A stretch of DNA of 64,000 nucleotides from Porphyridium purpureum (Eukaryota > Rhodophyta > Bangiophyceae > Porphyridiales > Porphyridiaceae). Below are positions 1 through 9,684 of the stretch, in pieces. Each line of letters starts with the position of its first letter. Position 1 is the first letter of the stretch. A program made the translations under genes and the position numbers. Below the pieces are notes generated by a model. The model was not told the origin of the DNA. It did not search any database and saw only the letters and a list, made by a program, of their open reading frames with translations. Where the stretch lies: the NCBI GenBank assembly GCA_008690995.1, contig VRMN01000001.1:4588001-4652000 (forward strand), written 5' to 3'.

Positions 1-117
1 GGCGCTGCTTTATTCGGAACATCCGGATGACAGACGGTGGGTTTTAGCTCTTCTGGAAGGGAAAAAAAAAGACATCAGAGGAATCTGCCGAGCTTTGTCT
101 GTGCCAGGAATAGGTCA

Positions 118-1218
118 CTACTCGCGGGAAGGATCAGTACCCATGTCTGGCTCCATCGTCATCGCATCTTCAATAGCACGTTGCACAAAAGTCATCATTT
201 TGTTGAGCACCACAAGTGCCAAATTCCCGTTCGGGTCCCACTGCAGCAAACTCGGCGCCAAACATAGAGCCAGATTTTGAGAGGTCATTTGCGTGATACA
301 GAACCTACCGGCGATTCTGGCGAGGAGCGAGAACAGCCTAGCGACAAGATATGCACGCTTCTCGGACACCTCTACGCGCACAATTTCCAGAGTGGCCGAT
401 AGTGCACGATAACCTGAACTTCTTTGATCTGGGATGCCCGTCATCTGCTGAATTACGGGAATAGATGAGGCAAGGGATGTGTCGGCGGCAGCGCCCGCGC
501 CCTGTTCTTTATCTTGCTCCGCTTTGGCCCATGCTTGAAGGACGGCGATTGGCAAGAACGCGCCGTTTGCATGACGCATCCTGTCTTTGATTACGGCTGC
601 TGCAACGTGTAGATCTGTCTGCAGAGGAATGCGCTCGCCTTGGCGCACTGTGAAAGCGTCAACCTCATCTTGGTCCGCACTGACAGCAAATAATCGCGGT
701 TCTAGGTCGCCGCCGTTTGCTTCGAGAAAATCAATGCAAGCAGCAATCGTGAACTCGGTGGTTCCATCCCATTCGAAAACCTTTCGCTCAACCTTGGTGG
801 TCAATGCATCACCGGATGTAGCCTTATTTCCCATGTTCCCACCTGTTGATGGCATGCGGTAATCATTGCGGGTACCGCCGTCATTGTGTATCGTTACGTT
901 TGGGTTGAAGCACATTAAGGCCTTGCTGAAAATCCCTGTCCTTTGTCCTCGTGGGAGAGATTCAGGCCCAAAGTCAAGACCAGCACCAGCACCAGCACCA
1001 GCAGCTTTCTCATCGCCTTGTCCAGTTTGTGGCTGTCGGGTTGCTGATTTGCCGGAACCCTCTGTATGCGAGCGCAGGTTCTCGTTTGCTTGCAGGTCCT
1101 GGTTTTCTTGGTTTTCGACCATGCCGCCCTTATCCTTGCCGAAAATTGCGAGGGCCTCAGGCCTTCCGATCATGTTGGTGGCATGCTCGAAAGTTCCAGC
1201 GATGTGGGCGTCCGCCAT
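118..1218 (-). CDS. Divergent RhoGAP-domain protein
   Basis: The 366-residue frame starts at an ATG. Its second half (about residues 145-355) follows the RhoGAP fold: a helix ending in FLEANGG, a LFAVSA segment where the family has the arginine-finger loop GIFRxSG, a [14 protein letters not shown] helix matching the usual DxHxVAxLLKxYLR, and [15 protein letters not shown] matching the NLAxVFxPNLL helix. The structural Lys (about K211) and Asn (about N315) are kept, but the position of the catalytic arginine finger is Ala (about A178). A Rho-family GTPase binder without normal GAP activity is therefore inferred. The first 140 residues are low complexity, with a Gly-Ala repeat at about 73-80. 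The gene is divergent from lipoyl synthase. The family call is moderately sure; the GTPase partner is unknown. Confidence 0.62.
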   Translation of the reverse strand: MADAHIAGTFEHATNMIGRPEALAIFGKDKGGMVENQENQDLQANENLRSHTEGSGKSATRQPQTGQGDEKAAGAGAGAGLDFGPESLPRGQRTGIFSKALMCFNPNVTIHNDGGTRNDYRMPSTGGNMGNKATSGDALTTKVERKVFEWDGTTEFTIAACIDFLEANGGDLEPRLFAVSADQDEVDAFTVRQGERIPLQTDLHVAAAVIKDRMRHANGAFLPIAVLQAWAKAEQDKEQGAGAAADTSLASSIPVIQQMTGIPDQRSSGYRALSATLEIVRVEVSEKRAYLVARLFSLLARIAGRFCITQMTSQNLALCLAPSLLQWDPNGNLALVVLNKMMTFVQRAIEDAMTMEPDMGTDPSRE

Positions 1219-1719
1219 GGTGGCTGCCGCCGTGAGTCTGGCCGCCTCTTTCGCACCCCGACCAGGTTTCGCGTTCTGCGTATGGTACTATATCTAAGCA
1301 CGAGCTTATCCAGCACACGACCTGCCCGGTTGCCCACTTCAGCACCTGCGTGCCGTTGTGTCCTCTCTTCAGCTTTGTCGCCACCTGGCCAGATGGTCTT
1401 GACCTCGCTCATGACGCCTTGTTCTGTTCAGGGCGTGCATTGGCAGTCGTCAGAAAATTCGAATTTTGAAAGCGCTCGTTGCACTCTTTGTGGCGCTTTC
1501 AAGAGAAGTTGCCGTTTCAAACGCCCGGGGTGTACTGCTGGTACAGTTGACGTCGCTGGCATAAACGAAACCCTAACGCCCGCCCCAGATGGCAACTCTG
1601 GTGACCGAACGCTGTTTGGTGCCGCCGGCAGACTGGAGGCGACATTGCGCGCGCACGCTTTCCGAACACCGTCCAAGACGAAAGTCAGGGGGGAGGAGCC
1701 AGCGAGGCTGTCAACACTC
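1219..1719. other. Divergent intergenic region, RhoGAP / lipoyl synthase
   Basis: About 500 bases between two divergently read genes. An open frame continues upstream from the lipoyl synthase through this region and into the RhoGAP gene, but its residues do not resemble any lipoyl synthase. It holds one copy of the recurrent GTACAGT motif (1541-1547). No RNA gene was seen. Confidence 0.6.
1541..1547 (-). promoter_or_regulatory. Candidate promoter motif (AACTGTACC on minus strand)
   Basis: The minus strand reads CAACTGTACCAG here, the same AACTGTACC core as in the intergenic regions at 12023 and 60834 and in the copia LTRs. It lies about 175 bases upstream of the lipoyl synthase ATG. Its function is inferred only from recurrence in upstream regions. 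Confidence 0.4.
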
Positions 1720-2793
1720 ATGTCCAGTCTCGTAGCTTTCGCAGCGGTGGCGGGAAAGCCTCTGGGTCGCAATGATACTGCACGTAACCTGCGTTGTCCT
1801 GTCTTGCGCGCCTGTGCAGATGCTGCCCCGTCTGTGCCGTCAGTAGGCGCGCCCATGCCGCCGGGCAGGCGGCCAAACTGGTTTCACGTACCTGCCCCGC
1901 AGAGAAGCACGCACGGGAAAAGTACCGCGAATCCAAAGACGCACTTCGACGAAGTGGAGCAGTCGTTGCGGGAGTTGAACCTGCACACCGTCTGTGAGGA
2001 AGCTCAGTGCCCGAACATCGGCGAATGCTGGAACGGCGGCACGGCGACGATCATGGTGCTGGGGGATACATGCACGAGAGGCTGTCGATTCTGTGCCGTA
2101 AGTACGTCTGCTTCTCCACCGCCGCCAGATGCGAATGAGCCATTCAACACAGCGCTAGCGATCTCAAGTTGGAAGGGGATCTCGTACATTGTGCTCACGT
2201 CCGTGGACCGTGATGATCTGCCCGACGGAGGCGCTGGACATTTTGCTCAGACTGTCAAATACATCAAGACCCTGAAACCAGAAATGCTTGTCGAGTGTCT
2301 CGTTTCGGACTTTCAAGGTTCGCAAGACGCCGTTTGCACGCTGGCTCAGTGCGGTTTGGACGTGTATGCGCACAACATCGAGACCGTGCGCAGGTTGCAA
2401 CCGTTCGTGCGTGACCGTAGAGCGGGTTATGATCAGTCGTTGCGAGTCTTGCAAATGGCCAAGGAAGCAAAGCCAGAGTTGTTCACGAAGACTTCCATCA
2501 TGCTGGGCCTTGGCGAAACGGATGCCGAAGTCCTGGAAACTTTGCAAGATCTGGAGCAGCACAACGTGGACGTTGTGACATTTGGGCAATACTTACGTCC
2601 CACTGAGCGGCATCTGTCTGTTGTGAACTATGTACATCCGGACAAGTTTAAGTACTGGCAAGATGTGGCAGAAAGCATGGGCTTTAAGTACGTCGCGAGT
2701 GGGCCAATGATTCGCAGCTCGTACAAGGCCGGTGAGTATTTTCTGGATCATATGATTCGTGAAGGGCGAAACGTGGGTGCTGGCTTATCCTGA
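1720..2793 (+). CDS. LIP1: Lipoyl synthase, probably plastid-targeted
   Basis: A radical-SAM enzyme that inserts two sulfur atoms into octanoyl groups on lipoyl domains of 2-oxoacid dehydrogenases. Both cysteine clusters are present: the auxiliary cluster C-x4-C-x5-C (about C92, C97, C103) and the radical-SAM CxxxCxxC (about C118, C122, C125). The C-terminal RSSYKAGE motif, whose serine ligates the auxiliary cluster in this family, is at about 332-339. The chosen ATG gives 357 residues and begins [20 protein letters not shown], which is rich in Ala, Ser and Arg and lacks early acidic residues, like a plastid transit peptide. The frame is open further upstream with other ATGs, so the start is less sure than the product. 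Targeting to mitochondria cannot be excluded. Confidence 0.9.
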   Translation: MSSLVAFAAVAGKPLGRNDTARNLRCPVLRACADAAPSVPSVGAPMPPGRRPNWFHVPAPQRSTHGKSTANPKTHFDEVEQSLRELNLHTVCEEAQCPNIGECWNGGTATIMVLGDTCTRGCRFCAVSTSASPPPPDANEPFNTALAISSWKGISYIVLTSVDRDDLPDGGAGHFAQTVKYIKTLKPEMLVECLVSDFQGSQDAVCTLAQCGLDVYAHNIETVRRLQPFVRDRRAGYDQSLRVLQMAKEAKPELFTKTSIMLGLGETDAEVLETLQDLEQHNVDVVTFGQYLRPTERHLSVVNYVHPDKFKYWQDVAESMGFKYVASGPMIRSSYKAGEYFLDHMIREGRNVGAGLS

Positions 2794-3287
2794 ATCGCCG
2801 ATCCGTGGTTTGGCTTAAGACGGAATGCCGAATACGCGGAAAACTTCTGCTTTCCAGAGGCACGCGTGATGGTGCACCGGTCGAAGCATGAGTCATCGGG
2901 TCAATTCTTTAGGCAAACATAATATCAAAGCACGCGACCCTCGATTGTATTTCGTCCCCCTGCTTTCTTCAGCAAGAAAAAGACTTCTACCGCTCGTAGA
3001 ACTATGAAATCCTTCCCTGCCAGTCATCTGAACGAGCACGTATTCCATTTCACATTCATGAAACAAGAACACCATCGCCAGAGCACAAAGCCACTAAAAG
3101 AGCCGAACAGAAAACGGCCATACCATTAGATGGTGGACCGCAAGTCCCTGAGGGCAAGCTGGATAAGGCAAGGCAAAGGGGTCACGCGAAGTTATTTGCC
3201 CAGTAAGCGTGCCTAACCACAAAGGAAACAAGAATCGTATCAACAGCAAGCCGTCCCCCAGCCAATGACAATTAACAGTTTGCTTGG
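2794..3287. other. Convergent intergenic region
   Basis: About 490 bases between the 3' ends of lipoyl synthase and the CTD phosphatase gene. Only short, non-family open frames were seen, and no RNA gene or repeat was recognised. It presumably holds both 3' UTRs. Confidence 0.6.
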
Positions 3288-4238
3288 TCACACTCTGCAG
3301 TTTCGAACATCATTCACACCTTTGACATCCTCCAGGATCTGCAAGATGTAATTCAGTTCCTCGTCCGTCTGGTCATCAATCCACGACGTACACGGCAGGG
3401 CATTCTCCGGCTGAAAGGCGTAGGTGTACGGCGAATTGTCCACCAGAATAACTTTCTTCATGTCGCGCCCGAGCAAAGACATATCTTTCACGTAGCTACC
3501 CCCTACGTACACGCAGTGCTCACGGTAGAGGCGGTGCCTGATAACCTTAGTCTTGTCAAGCTTGTCCAGGAGCGGATTGGCGTACAGCGACAGCGAGGCA
3601 GTGAAGATCACCACCTCAAAATGCTTACCCACTTCGCGCAGGAAAAAATCAACAAAGGGCCGTTTTCTCACCAGCACGGTGCTGGTTGTGCCATCTCCCA
3701 AGTCAAGCGGAATGGCATAGTCGGCATTGTCTACTGGCTCAAAAGTCGAATGCACGAGCGTCTCGTCCAGATCGAGCAAAAGCGTAATCTTACCAGCGTC
3801 CTCGGGCGCTTGCGGAGGAAGAATCGGCTTTTTCGGTATGAAATCTCTCTTTTCCTTCTGAAGCGCTAGAATGTCCTGTTCAAGCTGCGCACCGATCGAA
3901 GGAATTGGCAGCGGGGCGGCGAAGCACGAGAAAAGACTCTTCTTCTGCTTCCTTCGCATCATAATGTCTTCAGTTTCGGATTTCAACGAATGCTCTCTCG
4001 CCATTTCGGTGGCCTTTGCAGAAGTCGGCGCCAGTAGATTGTTAAAACGTGTGCCTACGCTGCGCATCGAATCGCGAAGCGAATTCCGAATGGACGAGCG
4101 CTTCTTATTGTCGCTGCTCATTCCAGACTGCCGCTGCGACATACGCTTCACGGATTCCGAGTCTTCATTCCCGCCGTTCGCTTTGGCCACCGACGTGATG
4201 ATGTTCTGACTTCCTTTGCCGGTTGGTGAGGTCGCCAT
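3288..4238 (-). CDS. SCP-type (FCP1-like) CTD phosphatase
   Basis: The 316-residue protein has a HAD-type FCP1/SCP catalytic domain from about residue 150 to the C-terminus. The DLDETLVHS motif (about 156-164) supplies the nucleophilic and acid/base aspartates of the DxDxT signature. Downstream are the HRLYREHCVYVGGSYVKD and LLGRD segments typical of small CTD phosphatases, then LVDNSP and a final DDQTDEEL. No BRCT domain follows, so it resembles CTDSP/SCP or NIF proteins rather than full FCP1. The N-terminal 145 residues are Ser/Lys-rich and disordered in appearance. The likely role is dephosphorylation of the RNA polymerase II tail or another phosphoserine protein. It is divergent from importin-5 and convergent with lipoyl synthase. 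Confidence 0.88.
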   Translation of the reverse strand: MATSPTGKGSQNIITSVAKANGGNEDSESVKRMSQRQSGMSSDNKKRSSIRNSLRDSMRSVGTRFNNLLAPTSAKATEMAREHSLKSETEDIMMRRKQKKSLFSCFAAPLPIPSIGAQLEQDILALQKEKRDFIPKKPILPPQAPEDAGKITLLLDLDETLVHSTFEPVDNADYAIPLDLGDGTTSTVLVRKRPFVDFFLREVGKHFEVVIFTASLSLYANPLLDKLDKTKVIRHRLYREHCVYVGGSYVKDMSLLGRDMKKVILVDNSPYTYAFQPENALPCTSWIDDQTDEELNYILQILEDVKGVNDVRNCRV

Positions 4239-5033
4239 CTTGCCGAAGCGTGAGGTCTCGCTCCGCCTTTTCCGTGCGCGCAGCGTTGCGCGTGCTGCAG
4301 AGAAGCGGCGGCGATTTTAATCGCGCACGGGGCTGGGTGGCGCGTGCAGCTCGGTGCCTGCTTGTGCGCAAAACCCTTTCGCCTTCCTCTCCACTCCCTC
4401 TTGCCCTCAACACGGTCGCCTCTCCCAGCCGCCCAGAGACCCACTCCGTCCTCATGCTAGCGCGGTGCGATACAGAGGCACGCGCAGGTCAGCCGATGAG
4501 CTTGTGTCAGTCGGGTCTGGCGGGCGCGCAGCGCTGTGGCGACTTCATAAGCCCACGCGTTCACTTTCGCACAATCAGCGCTGCGAGCCAAAAATGGACG
4601 AGCCACGAACAACTGCGCTGCAAGTGTACCCAGCCAAGTGTACATCCGCGCCACCAGGCGTCGACGCGCTTGGTGCTGCTGCGCACGCGCCAGCGGGACC
4701 CCCCTCCGCGGGACCCTCCGCGGGCGGTTTTCGTAGCAGTTCGCGCCGCAAAAGCACGCGGGTACAGTCGCATATCGGGGAGCTGGGCAAGCATAGACAA
4801 AACGGCGCCCTGGGCGATTTTCCGAAAACAGGGGTCGGGCGCGGGGGGCAGGGGCAGTCGTTGGGGGCGTCGCGGCTGGCAGTTGTGTTTAGCGCTCGGC
4901 GATCAGCTCTGTCCGGTCAGCGTTCGTGGGGAGGGGAGCGCGAGGCGGCGGGCGCGAAAGGGTGTCGGAGACTAGGGCGGGAGGAGGACGTACGCCGTGC
5001 TGTGTGCGTGAGCGGGGGGAAAGAGACCGCCCC
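4239..5033. other. GC-rich divergent promoter region
   Basis: About 795 bases between the CTD phosphatase and importin genes. Two overlapping plus-strand open frames of about 250 codons cross it, but both are compositionally biased and overlap each other and the importin gene. They are probably chance frames in GC-rich DNA. The region holds GTACAGT at 4762-4768 and two nearby GTGTAC variants (about 4626 and 4641). Confidence 0.55.
4762..4768 (-). promoter_or_regulatory. Candidate promoter motif (GACTGTACCC on minus strand)
   Basis: The minus strand reads GACTGTACCC, matching the ACTGTACC core seen in other upstream regions of the window. It is about 270 bases upstream of the importin ATG, within a region shared by two divergent genes. 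Confidence 0.35.
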
Positions 5034-8000
5034 ATGGCGCACACAGAGTCAGACGCGGCGGCCGCCGCGACAGCCGCGATGGAGAATATTTTGCGGCAGC
5101 TTCAATCGCCCAATAACGAAATGAGAAATGAGGCAGAGGCGGCATTCAACGCGGCCAAGCAGAGGCCCGGAACGTGCCTGGATGCGCTTTGTACGCTCGC
5201 GATCACGTCGAACGACATGGTCATGCGCGCGGCGGCGGCTGTGCTTCTGCGGCGTACTGCGATCGAGCTCTGGGAGGGCGCCACGGAAGACACAAAGATC
5301 GTGATCAAGCAAAAACTTTTGCAGGGCGTGCGATCGGAGCCGAACGCGAACAACAGAAAGAAGCTCTGCGATACCGTATCCGTGCTTGCGTCGGGCGTCG
5401 CGACACAGGGAGGCTGGCCCGAGCTCTTTCCATTTCTTTTTGAAATGAGTAAGTCGCCGTCTTCGCACGACCGAGAGAGCGCCTTGTACATTTTCTCGCA
5501 ACTTCCGGGCTACATCAGTACGCTCCTCGAGCCGCATCTGGGCACACTCCACCAGCTCTTCCATGTGGGACTGAACGACCCGGATCAGATGGTTCGAGTC
5601 GCCGCACTCAAGGCAACGTGCTCGATTTTGAACACGTTCGAGTCGAGCAAGTGCAAGTCATTCGAAGACCTGGTTCCGTTCATGCTGCGGCCTGTGTCGG
5701 AGAGCCTGAATGCATCAGATGAAGATACTGCGCGCACGAGCATCGAGATGCTCATTGATGTGATGGACACGGAACCTCGCTTCTGGCGCAATCATCTGGA
5801 GATCGTGGTGGCTGCCATGCTGAGCGTGGCCTCCAGCACATCGTTGGAGGAAAGCACTCGGCAGCTCGGACTCGAGTTTTTGACTTCGGCTGCTGAGAAG
5901 CTACCGACGGCGTGTCGAAAGTTGCCAAACTTTGCCTCAAGTGTCATCCCTGTGGCGATGGGCATGATGCTTGAGATAGAAGATGAGAGCGAATGGTACG
6001 CCAAGGACGACGACGACGATGACGCAATGGATTACACAAACTTTGACGCCGGACAGGAGAGTTTAGATCGACTGGCGATTTCGCTCGGCGGGAAAACTGT
6101 CCTGCCGATCGCATTCACGCTCATTCCTCAGTTTTTGAATAACGCGGACTCGTGGACTCATCGGCATGCGGGCCTTTTGGCGCTTTCTCAAATTGGCGAA
6201 GGCTGCGAGCGTCAAATCGAGGACCAGTTGGGTCACGTAATTGCACTTGCGCTCCAGCGCTTTGGTGATCCGCATCCACGCGTTCGTTGGGCTGCGATCA
6301 ATTGCGTGGGTCAGATGTGTACTGACTTTGGTCCACGCATTCAACGAGAGTTTCATGGACAAATCCTTCCAGCTCTCATCGCCGTGATGGACGACGCTGG
6401 GAATCCGCGTGTCCAGTCGCATGCTGCGGCGGCAGTCATCAACTTTTGTGATGAGGCCACGCCGGAAATCATAGGCCCGTACATGGAGCTTTTGCTGGCG
6501 AAACTTCTGACATTATTGCAGTCGAATCGCAAGATCACACAAGAGCAGGCCGTGACAGCCGTGGCAGCGGTAGCGGACGCTGCGGCGTCCTTGTTTTCTC
6601 CGTTTTACGACACATTTATGCCCCTACTGAGAAAAGTTCTCACACTTGCGACAGGGCGCACGGAGTTGCGGCGGCTTCGCGGTAAAGTCATGGAATGCAT
6701 TTCGCTCATTGGCCTCTCGGTCGGACGAGAAAAGTTCGTTCAAGACGCAGAACAGGTTATGGACATTCTGGTTCGTACACAAGGCCGCGGAATGGACGCC
6801 GATGACCCTCAGTCATTTTACCTGATGCAGGCCTATGCGCGAATCTGTCGCTGCCTGAAGGACCTTTTTATTCCTTACCTCCCATACGTGATGCCAGGTC
6901 TCTTGGAGGCTGCCGCTCAAAAGCCTGACATTGAGGTTTTGGACGCTCTGGACGACGAGGACGAAGAAGAAGACGACGGCATGGAGACTATTCGAATCGG
7001 CGACAAGCGTATTGGGATTCGGACGTCAGCACTCGATGACAAGGCCACGGCGGTTGGAATGATTGCCTGTTTTGTTGCTGAGCTGGGGGCCGGCTTCTTT
7101 CCCTACGTTGAGCAGACCGCTCAGGTTATGGTACCGTTGCTTAAGTTTTTCTACCATGACGAATGCCGCTCTTCAGCAGCCTCATGCTGCCCGGATCTGA
7201 TCAAGTGCGTGGCGGCGCGCGGCGAAAGTTCAATGGCGGACGTGAAGCAACTCTTCAACTTCATCATGCCGACGATGCTAGACGCAATTAGCGGTGAGCC
7301 AGACGTCGAGGTTTTGGTCGTTTTGGTGGAAGCCTTGGGTGAGTCAATCAATGCAGTGGGACCTGCCGTGATTGCAGAGGAAACTGCGCAGCTCCACCGA
7401 GCTGTGTTCATCATTGCTGAGCTCTTGCAAGATCGCGCGGAGCGCAAGGCTGAGCGCGCCCAGCAAGCACTTGCCGATGAGTGGGACGAGGAGGAACAGG
7501 CTGACGCGGAACTAGAGGGCGCAAAGGATGATGAAATGCTTGATTTAATCGGTGACGCAATTGAGATCATGCTGCGAAACGCGGGTCCAGCGTTTTTGTC
7601 TGCGTTTGAGTCGGCTGAACATCGGCGCAACATTCCTCCACTTGTGCAGACTTTTGCGCACATGCTGGCGCCAGAACGCCCAAGTAACGAGCGCCGCGTC
7701 GCTCTGTGCGTCTTCTGCGACGTGATTGAGCACGGCGGACCAGGCGGAGTGGCCTATACGGAGCGCGTTTTGCCTGCCATGCAAATGTATTGCACAGACG
7801 AGGATCCGAGTGTTCGTCAAGCGGCTGCGTACGGAATCGGTGCATGCGCCAAGTTTGGAGGCGAGGCGTTCGCGCGAGCCGGGGGAGAGGGCGTACTGGG
7901 GCCCCTTGGTGCGGTCGTGTCCGCCCCGCAAGCCCGCTCGGAGGAATACGAAATGTCCACGGATAACGCAATTTCCGCCCTTATCAAGATGCTAGAGTTT

Positions 8001-8351
8001 CAGACTGCTTCAGTTCTGGATATTAATGGCGTAATGCAGGCGGTATTATCGTATCTACCGATGAAATGTGACTTGCCAGAGGCAAAGTCTGCTCACGGCG
8101 GCTTTCTGCGTCTCGTAGAGCGCGGAGAGCCGTTCCTTTACGGACCAGATTTTGTTAACCTGATGAACATATTCAGAATTTTTGCTGAACTGCTTGGAAC
8201 TGAGTTAATGGACGATGCGGATATTGCTAGGTCCATTCTTGTGCTGAAGAGCATGTATACGCGTGTCCCAGAAGACAAGGCTCGTTTGGCGATATCTCGA
8301 TTAACGTCAACGCATCAGGCGAGATTGCAAGCCGCTCTATCGCACCCGTGA
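5034..8351 (+). CDS. IPO5: Importin-5 / karyopherin beta-3 (Kap121 type)
   Basis: A nuclear import receptor made of HEAT repeats that carries ribosomal proteins and other cargo through the pore under Ran control. The ATG starting MAHTESDAAAAATAAMENIL gives 1105 residues, close to the roughly 1100 of IPO5/Kap121. HEAT repeats run the whole length. Landmarks include the early importin-N region (LRRTAIELWEG), the acidic DDDDDD insert followed by SLDRLAISLGGKTVLP at about residues 335-365, corresponding to the family's ESALDRxxxxLGGK segment, and acidic loops at about 640-650 and 820-840. The frame is open for 36 more codons upstream, but those are Gly/Arg-rich and unlike the family. No intron is visible. 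Confidence 0.93.
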   Translation: MAHTESDAAAAATAAMENILRQLQSPNNEMRNEAEAAFNAAKQRPGTCLDALCTLAITSNDMVMRAAAAVLLRRTAIELWEGATEDTKIVIKQKLLQGVRSEPNANNRKKLCDTVSVLASGVATQGGWPELFPFLFEMSKSPSSHDRESALYIFSQLPGYISTLLEPHLGTLHQLFHVGLNDPDQMVRVAALKATCSILNTFESSKCKSFEDLVPFMLRPVSESLNASDEDTARTSIEMLIDVMDTEPRFWRNHLEIVVAAMLSVASSTSLEESTRQLGLEFLTSAAEKLPTACRKLPNFASSVIPVAMGMMLEIEDESEWYAKDDDDDDAMDYTNFDAGQESLDRLAISLGGKTVLPIAFTLIPQFLNNADSWTHRHAGLLALSQIGEGCERQIEDQLGHVIALALQRFGDPHPRVRWAAINCVGQMCTDFGPRIQREFHGQILPALIAVMDDAGNPRVQSHAAAAVINFCDEATPEIIGPYMELLLAKLLTLLQSNRKITQEQAVTAVAAVADAAASLFSPFYDTFMPLLRKVLTLATGRTELRRLRGKVMECISLIGLSVGREKFVQDAEQVMDILVRTQGRGMDADDPQSFYLMQAYARICRCLKDLFIPYLPYVMPGLLEAAAQKPDIEVLDALDDEDEEEDDGMETIRIGDKRIGIRTSALDDKATAVGMIACFVAELGAGFFPYVEQTAQVMVPLLKFFYHDECRSSAASCCPDLIKCVAARGESSMADVKQLFNFIMPTMLDAISGEPDVEVLVVLVEALGESINAVGPAVIAEETAQLHRAVFIIAELLQDRAERKAERAQQALADEWDEEEQADAELEGAKDDEMLDLIGDAIEIMLRNAGPAFLSAFESAEHRRNIPPLVQTFAHMLAPERPSNERRVALCVFCDVIEHGGPGGVAYTERVLPAMQMYCTDEDPSVRQAAAYGIGACAKFGGEAFARAGGEGVLGPLGAVVSAPQARSEEYEMSTDNAISALIKMLEFQTASVLDINGVMQAVLSYLPMKCDLPEAKSAHGGFLRLVERGEPFLYGPDFVNLMNIFRIFAELLGTELMDDADIARSILVLKSMYTRVPEDKARLAISRLTSTHQARLQAALSHP

Positions 8352-8613
8352 GTGGAAGTTTCGTGGAGCTGTGGCACCGAAGAATGACGAGCCGGTAAGA
8401 TGTAGAGACGGATCGCCAAAATGTCGGTAGTTTAAAGAATAAAAAAATGGCACGTTAATGCTTTTGTGCGTGATCGCTCAGACGACGTCCAAAATATTCG
8501 CCTAGAGCTATTGACATACACGCACCTGTCCTTGGCTTGGATCGTGACTTGGCATCCGACGACGAAACTAAGATTCAACCACCGGAATACGTCAGGAATT
8601 CGCCAGGTCCAAA

Positions 8614-9021
8614 TCACGAGAAACGCCGGATCATGCTCATCAACTTGCCTGCATTCGTCATCAAGATCATGATAAAAATTGTGGACGCGAACATAGCGAT
8701 GCCAACGAGAAACACACCGTCGCGCCACGTCCACGCAGGGGAAGTAGCACGTGAGCCTGGAGGAATCTTGTGCTTAATGTAAGCTGCCGCAGACTTCCGA
8801 ATCCTTACCGGTCCGGGGCCTGCCTCCTTTCTCGCTTGCTCGTACAAGGCCGCGTAATAATCCCGCTTGAGTCGAAGCTCTCGCTCACCACTGGACTCTT
8901 CTCTGGGCTCTACAACCTGATTTGCGCCCGGCCGTGGAGTTACATGGGCGTCGGCAGCCACCGTGCCTTCTGCACATGGCTCAGGCGTTGTTTTGGTCTC
9001 TGCCTCCTCCGTGCTGGTCAT
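8614..9021 (-). CDS. Small single-pass membrane protein, unknown
   Basis: Not recognised. The ATG-started frame encodes 135 residues: an acidic, Thr/Glu/Pro-rich N-terminus, a charged helix (RELRLKRDYYAALYEQARKE), a basic stretch, and one hydrophobic segment near the C-terminus (DGVFLVGIAMFASTIFIMIL) followed by a short tail ending in RRFS. The layout suggests a tail-anchored or small organelle-membrane protein with its N-terminus in the cytosol. An upstream GTG would add ten residues. It is convergent with importin-5, and its upstream region carries ACTGTACGAACT. Coding status rests on frame length, topology and the upstream motif. Confidence 0.5.
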   Translation of the reverse strand: MTSTEEAETKTTPEPCAEGTVAADAHVTPRPGANQVVEPREESSGERELRLKRDYYAALYEQARKEAGPGPVRIRKSAAAYIKHKIPPGSRATSPAWTWRDGVFLVGIAMFASTIFIMILMTNAGKLMSMIRRFS

Positions 9022-9684
9022 GCCTGGTTTGTTCTTTTTCCTTCGTTCCACTGCTCAAGCATAAATGTGTCCCTTACCTGGCCCGGCCTAGCCTAGCAGT
9101 CTTTTAAATGCTCGAGGGAGAAACGGTGTACGGCTTCTCAGAGCTTTTTCGTGTGCTCTTCTGTCAAAAGCGAACTGTACGAACTCTTGGGATTCTTGAA
9201 GCTCATTCGGATGTGCTCGTCCCACGTGCCGTGTCCTGGCTCTGGACATCTGCGGGAGAGACCCTTAGCGGCTGAAGAGTCAACATTTCAAAGTGAAGTG
9301 GAGTGCACAGAAGCAAAAGGCGCTCTGAGTTTATTCGGGTTTGTGCAGGCGTCAGCCGACCTAGACACTTGACATCCACTAGGCTGCTTGAAACTTTCTT
9401 AGAGAGTACGGGGCGACGTCAGGCGTGACGCTCCGAAACACAAAAACGCTCCCGAACAGCATGCGTGCCGGCGCATCCGAAAGGCTGCGTCAATACCTCG
9501 TACCTCGGAAGGTCGGGTACGGATTCACAACGCGCTATCCGCTTCAGGTGAACATTAAATCGATGCAAAGCCTGTGTACAAGGGGGGTCCTGCCTGTTTA
9601 CTTTTTGAGCAAACCACTTCAAGCAGAAAGTTGCGTACGATTTCAGTCCCCTCCAACGTGGCCGAAACTTGGCGACGAAGTATC
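9022..9684. other. Intergenic region with promoter-like motif
   Basis: About 660 bases between two minus-strand genes. Short open frames show no family resemblance. It contains ACTGTACGAACT (9174-9185) about 150 bases upstream of the small membrane protein. The part next to 9685 is presumably the 3' UTR of the glycoprotein gene. Confidence 0.5.
9174..9185 (+). promoter_or_regulatory. Candidate promoter motif ACTGTACGAACT
   Basis: Twelve bases identical to those at 21285-21296. Both lie 150-205 bases upstream of a minus-strand start codon, and both are in the same orientation relative to the gene. The first seven bases are the recurrent ACTGTAC. Confidence 0.42.

Noticed and set aside
4223-5124. 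Two overlapping plus-strand open frames of about 250 codons between the CTD phosphatase and importin genes
   Set aside because: They overlap each other and the importin start, are Arg/Gly/Ala/Ser-biased and show no domain. GC-rich DNA gives long chance frames.
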